Shown here: positions 26,298 through 35,174 of the stretch, one piece after another
How positions within the stretch are numbered: position 1 is the first letter of the stretch
Layout: each line of letters starts with the position of its first letter
Assembly: GCA_018828385.1 (NCBI GenBank)
Contig: JAHJVE010000023.1
Coordinates: 372,001 to 436,000, forward strand
Direction: 5' to 3'
DNA from: Gammaproteobacteria bacterium
GTDB taxonomy: Bacteria; Pseudomonadota; Gammaproteobacteria; Burkholderiales; Rhodocyclaceae
DNA: 64,000 nucleotides
Position numbers and translations under genes: made by a program
The notes under the pieces: model-generated
The model's database searches: none
Told to the model about the DNA's origin: nothing
Seen by the model: only the letters and a program-made list of their open reading frames with translations

Positions 26298-26736
26298 GAC
26301 TCTATTTCGCAATCGATTTGTTCGTTTCGCTACAGTGGGAGTTGTATCGAATGCGCTTTTATATCTTTTCTATCTTCTCCTTACCTTCACAATTGGGCTT
26401 GACTACAAGATAGCGATGACTGTTGTTTATATTTTGGGAGTAATGTCAACTTTTTTCTTTAATCGCACTTGGTCATTTAATCATTCAGGCACTGCACACA
26501 CAGCGTTCGTACGGTACGTTTTGGCTTATGTAATTGGCTATATTTTAAACTTTCTATTGCTATGGTTTTCTGTAGATCAGCTGAAGCTACCACACGAAAG
26601 AGCACAAGCGGCAGCAATTATCATAGTTGCATTTTGCATGTTTATTCTTAATAGGAACTGGGTATTCTATCGTCACTCCGAAGTAACGCGGGATGAAGCC
26701 CAGCCTGATTGCATTACAAGCCATTACAAGCCATAG
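26290..26736 (+). CDS. GtrA-family small membrane protein
   Basis: This 148-residue protein has four hydrophobic segments (about 15-34, 38-56, 75-95, 105-125) and the GtrA-type FLNRTWSFN-like motifs (FFNRTWSFNHSG, FILNRNWVFYR). GtrA proteins are thought to flip polyprenyl-phosphate sugars. It probably works with the GtrB-like GT2 at 24477. Its start is TTG 26290: AAGGAAGG lies just upstream and the codon sits inside the end of the GNAT gene, so coupling is likely. Base composition is visibly more A+T-rich than upstream, continuing into the next gene. Confidence 0.85.
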   Translation: MIKTLFRNRFVRFATVGVVSNALLYLFYLLLTFTIGLDYKIAMTVVYILGVMSTFFFNRTWSFNHSGTAHTAFVRYVLAYVIGYILNFLLLWFSVDQLKLPHERAQAAAIIIVAFCMFILNRNWVFYRHSEVTRDEAQPDCITSHYKP

Positions 26737-26782
26737 CACCAATGCCAACACAAGCATCAATACCTTGGCATTAAACCTTAAA

Positions 26783-27856
26783 ATGGATCGAAACTATTCA
26801 ACGCTACTTGACTTTTCTCGATTTATCGCAGCGTTTTTAGTATTCATACACCACACCGAACAAATATTCAAAGATAATCGCCTATCTCCATTGGCATCAT
26901 TTGGACACGACTCTGTAATTTTCTTTTTCATTCTTTCCGGGTTTGTTATCGGATTCGTTTCAGAAATTAAGGAAAACACGCTACAGAAATATGCAACAGC
27001 TCGCTTGGCACGACTTTATTCCGTAGCCATACCATCGCTATTATCATCGTTTTTTTTGGTGTGGGTAGGTAGTTTATACTTCCCAGAAGACTACAGCAAA
27101 TTTTTAAATGAAAATTGGTTTTATGTCATTTTAAACGCTTTGTTTTTTGTAAACCAATCCTGGATTGGTGGAATCGAAATCCCAACAAACGGCCCTTATT
27201 GGTCAGTTTGCTATGAAGCTTGGTATTATGTGTTATTTGGAATTTCATTTTACCTCTCTGGTTCAGTTAGGATTGCCTTATTGCTATTGGCTTCATCACT
27301 TGCTGGCCCACGAATTATATTGCTAATGCCAATTTGGCTTATTGGATTTGCATTTTATAGACTCCACAAAAGTTTGAAGCAACGTAAAATTTTTGGGTAT
27401 TTTTGCATTATTGCATCAACAAGCTTTTATCTAATATTTAGAATAAACAACTGGGATGATAGCCTATTCTCTTACTCTGCCTCATGGGCAGGAGGAGAAA
27501 TTAAAATTAATACAACACTAGGATTTAGCAAACGATTTGCTCCTGATTTTATTATTTCCACACTATTTATAATGACACTCTATGGGCTGCTTATGGTGCA
27601 TACTGATTTCACAACTCCACTAAATAAAATGCGCCCAGCAATTCGTTTTTTTTCTTCATATACATTCTCTTTATACTTACTTCACTTTCCTATTCTAATA
27701 TTTATTTCTCACCTAACAAATAACACCTGGGTGGCTCTTATTAGCTGTTTATGCATAATAGTAGTTATTGGATATTTCACGGAAATACGAAAAAAGAACC
27801 TTTCTTTTTTAATCGAACATACGTTTAATTTCCTAAAGCCCAAGCCTGTTGTTTAA
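26783..27856 (+). CDS. Acyltransferase family 3 membrane protein, A+T-rich
   Basis: This 357-residue polytopic protein has the acyltransferase-3 opening: LLDFSRFIAAFLVFIHHTE with the conserved HH pair, then FFFILSGFVIGF. Around ten membrane segments follow, with FLFSLYLLHFPIL-like sequence near the end. It is expected to O-acylate a sugar of the EPS or its lipid-linked precursor. The gene is markedly A+T-rich with many AAA, TTT and ATT codons, unlike the genes on both sides, suggesting recent acquisition. ATG 26783 begins the family motif; ATG 26693 would overlap the GtrA gene by 44 bases. Confidence 0.88.
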   Translation: MDRNYSTLLDFSRFIAAFLVFIHHTEQIFKDNRLSPLASFGHDSVIFFFILSGFVIGFVSEIKENTLQKYATARLARLYSVAIPSLLSSFFLVWVGSLYFPEDYSKFLNENWFYVILNALFFVNQSWIGGIEIPTNGPYWSVCYEAWYYVLFGISFYLSGSVRIALLLLASSLAGPRIILLMPIWLIGFAFYRLHKSLKQRKIFGYFCIIASTSFYLIFRINNWDDSLFSYSASWAGGEIKINTTLGFSKRFAPDFIISTLFIMTLYGLLMVHTDFTTPLNKMRPAIRFFSSYTFSLYLLHFPILIFISHLTNNTWVALISCLCIIVVIGYFTEIRKKNLSFLIEHTFNFLKPKPVV

Positions 27857-27960
27857 TAGCCGTTGGAAATAGGTTGTCGTTTTTAAAATAGCACTATTTG
27901 TATTTAATTAATTTCAAATCAATTTACCTTGGTACTGTCGATCACAAAAAAGGAAACTGA

Positions 27961-29094
27961 ATGAACATACCCTTTAACAAGCCCCACATGACCGGCAAGG
28001 AACTCTGGTATATCGCCCAGGCGCATCACGGCGGCCAGTTGTCAGGGGATGGCCCATTTACCAAGAAATGTAATACCTGGCTGGAGAAGCGCACCTCAGC
28101 AAAGAAAGCCCTCCTAACCCACTCTTGCACTGCCGCGCTGGAAATGACAGCGATACTTGCGGAAATTGCTCCGGGCGACGAAGTAATCATGCCCTCCTAC
28201 ACCTTCGTGTCGACAGCAAACGCCTTCGTGCTGCGCGGAGCTGTCCCGGTATTCATAGACATCCGTCCAGATACGCTCAATATCGATGAAGCCCGGATCG
28301 AGGCGGCGATCACCTCGCGAACCAAGGCAATCGTCGTTGTGCATTACGCAGGCGTTGGCTGCGAAATGGATACGATCATGGAAATTGCAAACCGGCATAA
28401 ATTGATCGTCATTGAAGATGCCGCGCAGGGGCTGATGGCCAGATACAAAGGCAGGGCGCTTGGTAGCATCGGCCAGATGTCTACGCTAAGTTTTCACGAA
28501 ACAAAGAATGTCGTTTCCGGAGAGGGTGGCGCCTTGTTGATCAACGACCTTGAATTTGCCGAGCGTGCAGAAATCATTCGCGAGAAGGGCACGAACCGTA
28601 GCCAGTTTTTCCGTGGCCAAGTGGATAAATATACTTGGGTCGATGTCGGCTCATCATATTTGCCGGGCGAGATAATTGCGGCATTTCTCTGGGCACAACT
28701 CGAAGATGCAACACATATCACCACGCGGCGAATGGTCCTGTGGGAGCGTTACCACGAGGCCTTTGAGGAATTGGAAGCTCAGGACAAGGTACGCCGCCCG
28801 ATCATCCCCAACGAGTGCGAACACAACGCACACATGTATTACCTATTGCTGCCCAGCCTGGAGGCACGCACCAAATTTATTGCAGCGTTACGGGCCAAGG
28901 ATATCGGTGCCGTATTTCATTATGTCCCGCTCCATAGTTCTCCGGCCGGACAGAAATTCGGGCGTACCGCAGGGGCAATGCTGCACACCGACGCACTGAG
29001 TGACCGTCTGGTTCGACTCCCTCTATGGCCGGATTTGGGCAAGCAGCAGCACGCTGTAGTCGATGCCGTCATGGAAGCTGCTCGCGACATGTAA
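27961..29094 (+). CDS. wecE: dTDP-4-amino-4,6-dideoxygalactose transaminase
   Basis: This 377-residue PLP enzyme of the DegT/DnrJ family closely resembles WecE/RffA in length and motifs: MNIPFNKPHMTGKEL at the start, MPSYTFVSTANAFVLRG, IEDAAQ (151-156) and SFHETKN with PLP lysine 182. It converts dTDP-4-keto-6-deoxyglucose to dTDP-4-amino-4,6-dideoxygalactose using glutamate. It needs RmlB upstream in the pathway, which is not in the window. AAAGGAAACTG provides a good ribosome binding site. Base composition returns to that of the main locus here. Confidence 0.93.
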   Translation: MNIPFNKPHMTGKELWYIAQAHHGGQLSGDGPFTKKCNTWLEKRTSAKKALLTHSCTAALEMTAILAEIAPGDEVIMPSYTFVSTANAFVLRGAVPVFIDIRPDTLNIDEARIEAAITSRTKAIVVVHYAGVGCEMDTIMEIANRHKLIVIEDAAQGLMARYKGRALGSIGQMSTLSFHETKNVVSGEGGALLINDLEFAERAEIIREKGTNRSQFFRGQVDKYTWVDVGSSYLPGEIIAAFLWAQLEDATHITTRRMVLWERYHEAFEELEAQDKVRRPIIPNECEHNAHMYYLLLPSLEARTKFIAALRAKDIGAVFHYVPLHSSPAGQKFGRTAGAMLHTDALSDRLVRLPLWPDLGKQQHAVVDAVMEAARDM

Positions 29095-29189
29095 GCGACC
29101 AACTGACTAGTCGAGTGGAGAGGCATCGCATGATTATTGAATTCTCGACGAGCCTCCACCGGCAATCGGCCGGACGTGAAGAACTCCAC

Positions 29190-29216
29190 ACCGCATTCCC
29201 ACCAATGCGGTTTTAA
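29190..29216 (+). terminator. Rho-independent terminator after wecE
   Basis: ACCGCATT (29190-29197) pairs perfectly with AATGCGGT (29204-29211) around a 6-base loop, followed by TTTTAAT. It lies about 95 bases after the wecE stop and just before the GT39-like gene, marking a transcript end. Confidence 0.75.
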
Positions 29217-29243
29217 TACCCGTTCCCAAATATTTCAGCATAT

Positions 29244-30881
29244 ATGCCAGGCACATCCCCAACCACACACCCCGACATCCCTGCCTTCGCGGACCGCTTT
29301 AATCGCTATGCATGGTTGCTGGCAGTTGTTCTTGTTGCCCTCAACGCGATACTCACTCTACCGGAGGTGCTAACGGAGAGGATATATCCGTGGGATGACG
29401 CGCTCTACGCAGCCAACGGCACATTCTTCCTCACCATATTCCAGAACCTGCCCGCCGTAGTCGCTGACCCGATGGCGTGGATGACTGAATACTATCGTCA
29501 GTATCCGGCGCTCTTCGTTCGCCGACAGCCCCCCTTGTTCGGCATCGTGGAAAGCGGTGTTTACGGCATATTGGGTGTATCCGCCATCGCGGCAAAGTTG
29601 ACCGTCTTTCTGTTCAGCACGCTTTTTATTGTCGGATGGTTTCTCGCTATAAAGGTTTGGAGCCATCGAGCATCAGTGGCATTCCTGGCTGGATTGCTGA
29701 CCTTGAGCCTGCCGATGGCCGTGCAATTGAATACAGCCATTCGTCCTGACATTCCAGCCCTCGCATTGTTTGTCTGGGCCCTATATTTCTTCCGTATCTT
29801 CCAGGATCGTGGGCAAATTGGACTTGCAGTAGCTCTTTTCATTTCCATGTTGTTGGCCGGCTCTCTCTATACCTATCAGCTACCGATGTTCGGTGTAATA
29901 GCCCTATTTATCTACTGGGGCATATCCGATTGGCCAAATAATCTGAAACGTCGAGACATTTATCTGCTGGGCGGAGTCTTCTCCGTGTTGATGATTCCGC
30001 TGATCATATTCACGTTGAAATTTGCCTATGACAATGTGGCTGGCGTCGTTGGGCCGACCGTCAAGGACTTCGAGGTGTTCACCCCGGTCAGCTCAAAGCT
30101 GGATCCTCGATACTGGCTCTATTACGTTGATATGGCGTGGAATCTCTATCGCCTTCCCGCATTAGGATTAATTCTGTGGCTTGTAACCAAGTGGAGATTT
30201 CCCATAAGGAAATGGGAAACGTTCATTTTGATCTGGATTTTGGTGGCTTACCTTGGATTCAGCCTTTTCCCCTCAAAAGGAGATCGATATGCATTCTATT
30301 TCATGCTTCCAGTACTACCACTTGCTGCTGTAGCCACCGTCGATCTATGGGCATTAGTCGGACGTAGCCGTACTGTTACCCTCTTCCGCTCACTTCTTGT
30401 CGGAACGTTTGTCGCTGCAATCGTCTGGAACATCACCAACATTTCGAGTGCGCAATCACCACTCACCGCTGGGTTTGACGGGGTTGCCAGAGGGATAACA
30501 TCAAAATTCGGTTCGGGTAATATCCTTTACCACGGACGCTTGGAAAGTGCTTTCATCTACTATGTCCGGAAAGAGGATCAGACGCGGCAATTCCGCGTTC
30601 TACGTTCCGGCAACGAGATAAGCGCCAATGAAGACGTAAGTGAGTTTCTTAAGAAATCACCAATTGACTTCATCGTGATGCAGGAAGACACCTCCCGAAA
30701 AGGTAGCGGCTACGCCGAGGTGTACCAACCCATTCATCAAAAACTCCTGCAAATACTGTCGGCCGAGGACAGCGCCTACCAGCCATGGCGTGAGTTCAAG
30801 ATTCAGTATGGACTCCCCGGAGTTGAGAGCGATGTGTCTCTTCTGGTGTACACCCGGAAAAAAATGGGAGAAGCGCATTGA
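29244..30881 (+). CDS. GT39-like (ArnT/PMT-type) membrane glycosyltransferase
   Basis: This 545-residue protein has about ten membrane segments in its first 400 residues and an early periplasmic acidic motif, YPWDDALYAANG (about 51-62), the Asp/Glu site of GT-C enzymes. A second loop carries QYPALFVRRQPPLFGI. A soluble C-terminal domain of about 130 residues follows. GT39 enzymes use polyprenyl-phosphate sugars in the periplasm, so it may accept the sugar prepared by the GtrB/GtrA-like pair and attach it to the EPS, lipid or a protein. It begins 28 bases after the terminator. Confidence 0.8.
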   Translation: MPGTSPTTHPDIPAFADRFNRYAWLLAVVLVALNAILTLPEVLTERIYPWDDALYAANGTFFLTIFQNLPAVVADPMAWMTEYYRQYPALFVRRQPPLFGIVESGVYGILGVSAIAAKLTVFLFSTLFIVGWFLAIKVWSHRASVAFLAGLLTLSLPMAVQLNTAIRPDIPALALFVWALYFFRIFQDRGQIGLAVALFISMLLAGSLYTYQLPMFGVIALFIYWGISDWPNNLKRRDIYLLGGVFSVLMIPLIIFTLKFAYDNVAGVVGPTVKDFEVFTPVSSKLDPRYWLYYVDMAWNLYRLPALGLILWLVTKWRFPIRKWETFILIWILVAYLGFSLFPSKGDRYAFYFMLPVLPLAAVATVDLWALVGRSRTVTLFRSLLVGTFVAAIVWNITNISSAQSPLTAGFDGVARGITSKFGSGNILYHGRLESAFIYYVRKEDQTRQFRVLRSGNEISANEDVSEFLKKSPIDFIVMQEDTSRKGSGYAEVYQPIHQKLLQILSAEDSAYQPWREFKIQYGLPGVESDVSLLVYTRKKMGEAH

Positions 30882-30903
30882 GGTCGTTTTCAAGATGCTT
30901 CAC

Positions 30904-30928
30904 TCGCGAATCTGTCAATTCGCGATTT
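30904..30928 (+). terminator. Hairpin after the GT39-like gene
   Basis: TCGCGAAT (30904-30911) pairs perfectly with ATTCGCGA (30918-30925) around a 6-base loop. Only three T residues follow, so termination would be weak; it may be an mRNA end or processing structure. Confidence 0.4.
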
Positions 30929-30989
30929 GCGCTTCCTGGACAATTAATCGATCAAATTCACCAACGCATAGTCGCCCCTCGAGGATGCC

Positions 30990-32261
30990 ATGCGTGATCT
31001 GATCGTAGCCCTGATTGTCTTTGGGTCTCTGCCTTTCATCCTGCGCACACCTCTCACAGGTTTGCTCATGTGGGCGTGGCTCGGCCTCATGAACCCGCAC
31101 AGACTCGCCTATGGCTGGGCAGGCGACATGCCATTTGCCCAGATTGTCGTACTCTGCACATTGTTGAGCATGTTCTTCAATTCGAAGCAGTTGATTAGCT
31201 TTCCCAGCGATAGAGCATCAAGGGCGCTAATCCTGTTTGTCCTCTGGCTGGGCGTATCCCCTCTTTTTTCCTTTCGCCCTGAACTGGAATTCGAACGTTG
31301 GATACAACCAGTCAAAGTAGTATTTATGGCACTGGTAGCTTTGGTTATTGTTGGTGAACGCGCCCAATTGCAAAAGCTCTTATGGGTCTTGGTGCTTTCA
31401 TTGGCATTTTTTGGAATCAAGGGGGGCATATTCACGATTGCGTCAGGAGGAAGCTTCCGGGTTTTTGGTCCGGGCGGAGCAATCGCTGACAATAACTCTC
31501 TCGCCTTGGCACTTGTCATGATGATTCCGCTTTTTCGCTATTTGCAGATGCATACCGAAACCATTTGGATCAAGAGATTTTCACTTGCCGGGATTGTACT
31601 TTCGGCAATATCGGCGATTGGCTCACAATCTCGCGGTGCGTTTCTTGCGATGGCCGCGATTGGCGTATTTCTCTGGCTTAAAAGTCGCAAAAAGGGATTG
31701 ATTGGCGTAATGGCCTTAGCTGCACTGCCCATCGCCTGGTTGTTAATGCCGGAGAAGTGGTCTGAGCGCATGACAACCATACAAAATTATGAGCAAGATG
31801 GTTCAGCCATGGGCCGTATCAATGCGTGGATAACCGCCTGGAACGTCGCAGTAGATCGTTTCCCTATCGGAAGCGGTTTCGCATTCGATACCGCTGATGT
31901 CTACATGCGCTATGCACCAGACCCCACAAACGTTTTGGTGGCCCACAGCATCTACTTTCAGATTCTGGGTCAGCATGGATTTGTCGGGCTAATTCTATTT
32001 TTGATAGTTATCGGCATGGCTTGGGTCAATTTCCGATCGATTTTGCGTAGCACCAAGAATCAACCTAATTTAATTTGGGCACACGACTTAGCTGCGATGT
32101 GTCAGGTCAGCCTGATCGGATATTCCGTGGGTGGCGCATTTCTTAACATGACCTACTTTGATCTTCCTTACTACATTGTGGTCATTTCGGTCATTCTGAA
32201 GCGTTTAGTCAACACCGACCTTGAGACAGTGCAGAATCCAACAGCACTATCCAAAGCTTGA
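30990..32261 (+). CDS. O-antigen polymerase/ligase-like protein, exosortase A-associated
   Basis: This 423-residue polytopic membrane protein begins MRDLIVALIVFGSLPFILRTPLTGLLMWAWLGLMNPHRLAYGW, which I recognise as the start of the exosortase A-associated O-ligase family (TIGR03097). The Wzy_C core contains SQSRGAFLAM and, later, the periplasmic loop RINAWITAWNVAVDRFPIGSG. It probably acts as the EPS polymerase (Wzy role) or transfers glycan onto another acceptor; the ligase name is a prediction. GAGGA lies just before the ATG. Confidence 0.9.
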   Translation: MRDLIVALIVFGSLPFILRTPLTGLLMWAWLGLMNPHRLAYGWAGDMPFAQIVVLCTLLSMFFNSKQLISFPSDRASRALILFVLWLGVSPLFSFRPELEFERWIQPVKVVFMALVALVIVGERAQLQKLLWVLVLSLAFFGIKGGIFTIASGGSFRVFGPGGAIADNNSLALALVMMIPLFRYLQMHTETIWIKRFSLAGIVLSAISAIGSQSRGAFLAMAAIGVFLWLKSRKKGLIGVMALAALPIAWLLMPEKWSERMTTIQNYEQDGSAMGRINAWITAWNVAVDRFPIGSGFAFDTADVYMRYAPDPTNVLVAHSIYFQILGQHGFVGLILFLIVIGMAWVNFRSILRSTKNQPNLIWAHDLAAMCQVSLIGYSVGGAFLNMTYFDLPYYIVVISVILKRLVNTDLETVQNPTALSKA

Positions 32262-32279
32262 AGCTATTTAAAGGTCTGT

Positions 32280-33227
32280 ATGTTTGAAAAGTTGCCGTTA
32301 CTAGCTTGGCCACGGGATCCGCGCTTAAGCATTCTTATGTATCACCGGGTACTCCCGAGGCACAGTCCTTTTTTCCCTGACGAAGTCGACGCGGCCCGCT
32401 TTGAGTCCCAGATGCGCTATCTCGCAAGGAATTTTACTGTTCTGCCTCTTCTCGAAGGTGTTCGCCGCTTGCAGAGCGGTTCACTGCCTTCAAGATCGAT
32501 CTGCATAACCTTTGACGATGGTTATGCAGACAACCTGACAGTCGCCTTGCCGATAATGGAAAAGTTCGGCCTTAAAGGAACTGTTTTTGTAGCTACCGCC
32601 TATATCGAAGGGGGCTGCATGTTCAACGACGCCATAGCAGAGATGGTGACACGGACAACATGCAGCGTTCTCGATTTGCAAGAACTTGGCCTGGAACGCT
32701 ATGACACCAGCTCTATCGAGCATCGCCGAGAGAGCATAAACAGCATTAGAAAAAAAGCTCGCTTTTATCCACCAGAGCAGCGTAATGAACTTGTTGAGAA
32801 AATTTCGAGAATCGCCGGTGTTGACTCCCTTCCAAACGACCTGATGCTAACCAAGGCCCAAGTCGTAGAATTATCCAGGCGGGGAATTGAGATTGGTGGC
32901 CACACGATTACACATCCAGTTCTCACGTCCGTAGACGATAACCGCGCCCAAACCGAAATCATGATGGGCAAGAAAACGCTGGAAGACTGGATCGACAAGC
33001 CTGTTCGCAGTTTTGCCTACCCAAATGGTTTGCCAGGGCGCGACCTCACGAATCAGCATGCAGCCATGGTACGGGACTCGGGTTTCGAATTGGCAGTCAC
33101 GACTGGCAAGGGAATCGCCAGCCGTCTGTCGGATCCTTTTCAGCTTCCACGCTTCGTCCCTTGGGGTAACTCAATGGTCAAACTCGGAGCCAGGATGGTG
33201 CGAGAAGCATGGGCGTCGGCAATGTGA
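32280..33227 (+). CDS. Polysaccharide deacetylase (CE4 / NodB family), second copy
   Basis: This 315-residue protein has the CE4 motif 1, CITFDDGYADN (75-85), and motif 2, IGGHTITHPVL, with the HxxxH metal pair near 204-208. SFAYPNGLPGRDL is motif 3. It opens LSILMYHRVLP, as in IcaB/PgaB-type deacetylases. It lacks a clear signal peptide and is different in sequence from the deacetylase at 13042. It probably deacetylates EPS hexosamines. It starts 18 bases after the polymerase-like gene and overlaps the next gene by 19 bases. Confidence 0.9.
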   Translation: MFEKLPLLAWPRDPRLSILMYHRVLPRHSPFFPDEVDAARFESQMRYLARNFTVLPLLEGVRRLQSGSLPSRSICITFDDGYADNLTVALPIMEKFGLKGTVFVATAYIEGGCMFNDAIAEMVTRTTCSVLDLQELGLERYDTSSIEHRRESINSIRKKARFYPPEQRNELVEKISRIAGVDSLPNDLMLTKAQVVELSRRGIEIGGHTITHPVLTSVDDNRAQTEIMMGKKTLEDWIDKPVRSFAYPNGLPGRDLTNQHAAMVRDSGFELAVTTGKGIASRLSDPFQLPRFVPWGNSMVKLGARMVREAWASAM

Positions 33228-35107
33228 CCTCTCCTCAAGAATCTCTAGCGTCTGGCCAGTTGCAGGCAAGGCGCTTGGTCGAACTTGATGCATTGCGTGG
33301 CATCGCCGCGATAGTAGTCATGTTTTTTCACTACACGACCCGTTACGACCAACTGTACGGCCATGAAACCGCAACCACGTTCTCGCTTCCGTGGGGACAT
33401 TACGGCGTCAACCTTTTTTTCATGATCAGTGGTTTTGTCATCTTTATGACGCTACACCGGATTCGCCGGCCACTCGATTTCATTGTTTCCCGATTCAGCC
33501 GTCTATTCCCCGCTTTCTGGATAGCCGTGGTTGTGACTTTTGTACTCACTCACGCCATGGGTTTGCCGGACAAGGGCGTAGGTGCCGGCACGGCCTTCAT
33601 GAACCTGTTCATGATTCACGGATTGCTTAATATACCTCACGTCGACGGCGTGTACTGGACACTCGAGATTGAGCTGCTCTTTTACGCCATGGCACTAACG
33701 CTCTACCTGCTGGGAAGGCTGGACAAGGTTCACTTCGCCCTGATGGCTCTGCTGGCACTACGGCTTAGCTACTTTCTGGCTTTGAAGTTCGCCGACATTG
33801 AGATGTCGTGGACGCTATCCCATCTACTGATCCTCCCCTACATTGCCTGGTTTGTCTGCGGCGTCATGGTATATCGTCGCGTCTCGCTACCCTACGTCAC
33901 ACCTATTCGTGACCGAGCACTATTGTTGTCCGCCCTTGTGTTGATGGCAGTTGTGGATGGTCCGGGTATTGGTCTTTTGGCCGCAGGCCTATCGTTCATT
34001 CTATGGGCTGCCGCCCTTGGCAAATTGCCATGGCTTGCCAACCCTGTTTTCGCTTGGTTGGGAGCCATCTCCTATACGCTTTACCTTCTGCACGAAAACA
34101 TCGGCTGGGGCTTAATGCTCCATGCTGAACGCGCTGGTTTGTCATCTGATTTGGCTATTGTTCTCGCCACCGCCCTCGCACTTGCCATGGCGACGGCTTT
34201 AACAAAGCTTGTTGAAGTCCCAGCCATGAAGTGGATACGGGAAAACTATCGTCGGCGCTCCTGGCCAGAAATTCACGCAAGCAAAGTATTCATCACACTG
34301 GTAGCGCTGTTTTCGGTGCTCGCTGGTTTTGCCCATGCTTGGCACCAGGCCCACCCGCTGCAAGCTCGGCCCGGCGATAGTGTTGAACAGGTGTTTCAAC
34401 CGACAGAACTCCTTCGCGTACCATGCCCACTAGCCAGCGAATCGAATGTATTGCGAATCCTCGTCCTCGGCCAGTCAAATGCAGGAAATCATGGCGCTGT
34501 GCAGAACTCTGGAAAAGACAGTATGCCAGCGTTATTTTTCTACCAAGGGGCATGCTACGAAACCACGGGACCTGCACCGGGTGCCACCGGACAAGGCGGA
34601 AATCTGTGGGTTCATGTCGGACCGCTTCTAGCCGAGGCTACGAAACGCCCAGTCGTTATTTCCGTGCTCGCAGTAGACGCCACGCGTGTGCGCGACTGGG
34701 TCAATCCAGGCAGACTTCGTGAGACCTTGATCCAAGGAATTGCTGATCAACGGGAACATGGCTTCGTCCCTGACGTTGTACTTTGGCAACAGGGTGAAGC
34801 AGACGGAAAAGCAGGTACGACAAACGCCAAGTACCGGGAACAATTCGGTTTGCTCGTTGCGCTCCTTCGCGCGCAAGGTGTCTCCGCTCCCATTATGGTG
34901 GCTCTGTCGACACGCTGTAGAAACGAAGGAAGCGATACCGTGCGTTCAGCTTTAAAAGCAGTTGCCTCTTTTGATAAAACTGTCCGGATCGGCCCGGACA
35001 CAGACCTGCTTGCTGGAGAATATCGATGGGACGATTGCCATTTTTCGTCACTTGGACTTGAGGCTGCCGCCCATCTCTGGACACGTGCATTCATGTCAGA
35101 GCGCTGA
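33209..35107 (+). CDS. Acyltransferase-3 fused to a sialate-O-acetylesterase-like (SGNH) domain
   Basis: This is a 632-residue two-part protein. Residues 20-370 are a membrane acyltransferase-3 domain (LDALRGIAAIVVMFFHYTTRYD, NLFFMISGFVIFM, WTLEIELLFY). Residues 400-632 form a periplasmic SGNH-hydrolase-like domain: ILVLGQSNAGNHG with the nucleophile Ser near 421, VVLWQQGEADGKAG, and DDCHFSSLGLEAA with the catalytic His. OafA-type acyltransferases often carry an SGNH domain; the GQSNA and CHFSSLG motifs point to the sialate-O-acetylesterase-like branch. It would O-acylate EPS sugars. ATG 33209 lies within the previous gene, with GAGAAG upstream. Confidence 0.85.
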   Translation: MGVGNVTSPQESLASGQLQARRLVELDALRGIAAIVVMFFHYTTRYDQLYGHETATTFSLPWGHYGVNLFFMISGFVIFMTLHRIRRPLDFIVSRFSRLFPAFWIAVVVTFVLTHAMGLPDKGVGAGTAFMNLFMIHGLLNIPHVDGVYWTLEIELLFYAMALTLYLLGRLDKVHFALMALLALRLSYFLALKFADIEMSWTLSHLLILPYIAWFVCGVMVYRRVSLPYVTPIRDRALLLSALVLMAVVDGPGIGLLAAGLSFILWAAALGKLPWLANPVFAWLGAISYTLYLLHENIGWGLMLHAERAGLSSDLAIVLATALALAMATALTKLVEVPAMKWIRENYRRRSWPEIHASKVFITLVALFSVLAGFAHAWHQAHPLQARPGDSVEQVFQPTELLRVPCPLASESNVLRILVLGQSNAGNHGAVQNSGKDSMPALFFYQGACYETTGPAPGATGQGGNLWVHVGPLLAEATKRPVVISVLAVDATRVRDWVNPGRLRETLIQGIADQREHGFVPDVVLWQQGEADGKAGTTNAKYREQFGLLVALLRAQGVSAPIMVALSTRCRNEGSDTVRSALKAVASFDKTVRIGPDTDLLAGEYRWDDCHFSSLGLEAAAHLWTRAFMSER

Positions 35108-35174
35108 AGTAGTCTGTCCCTTGGGCAGGAATAAAAATACGCTGATATCATCTTGCTAATAATTGCGAGCATAT

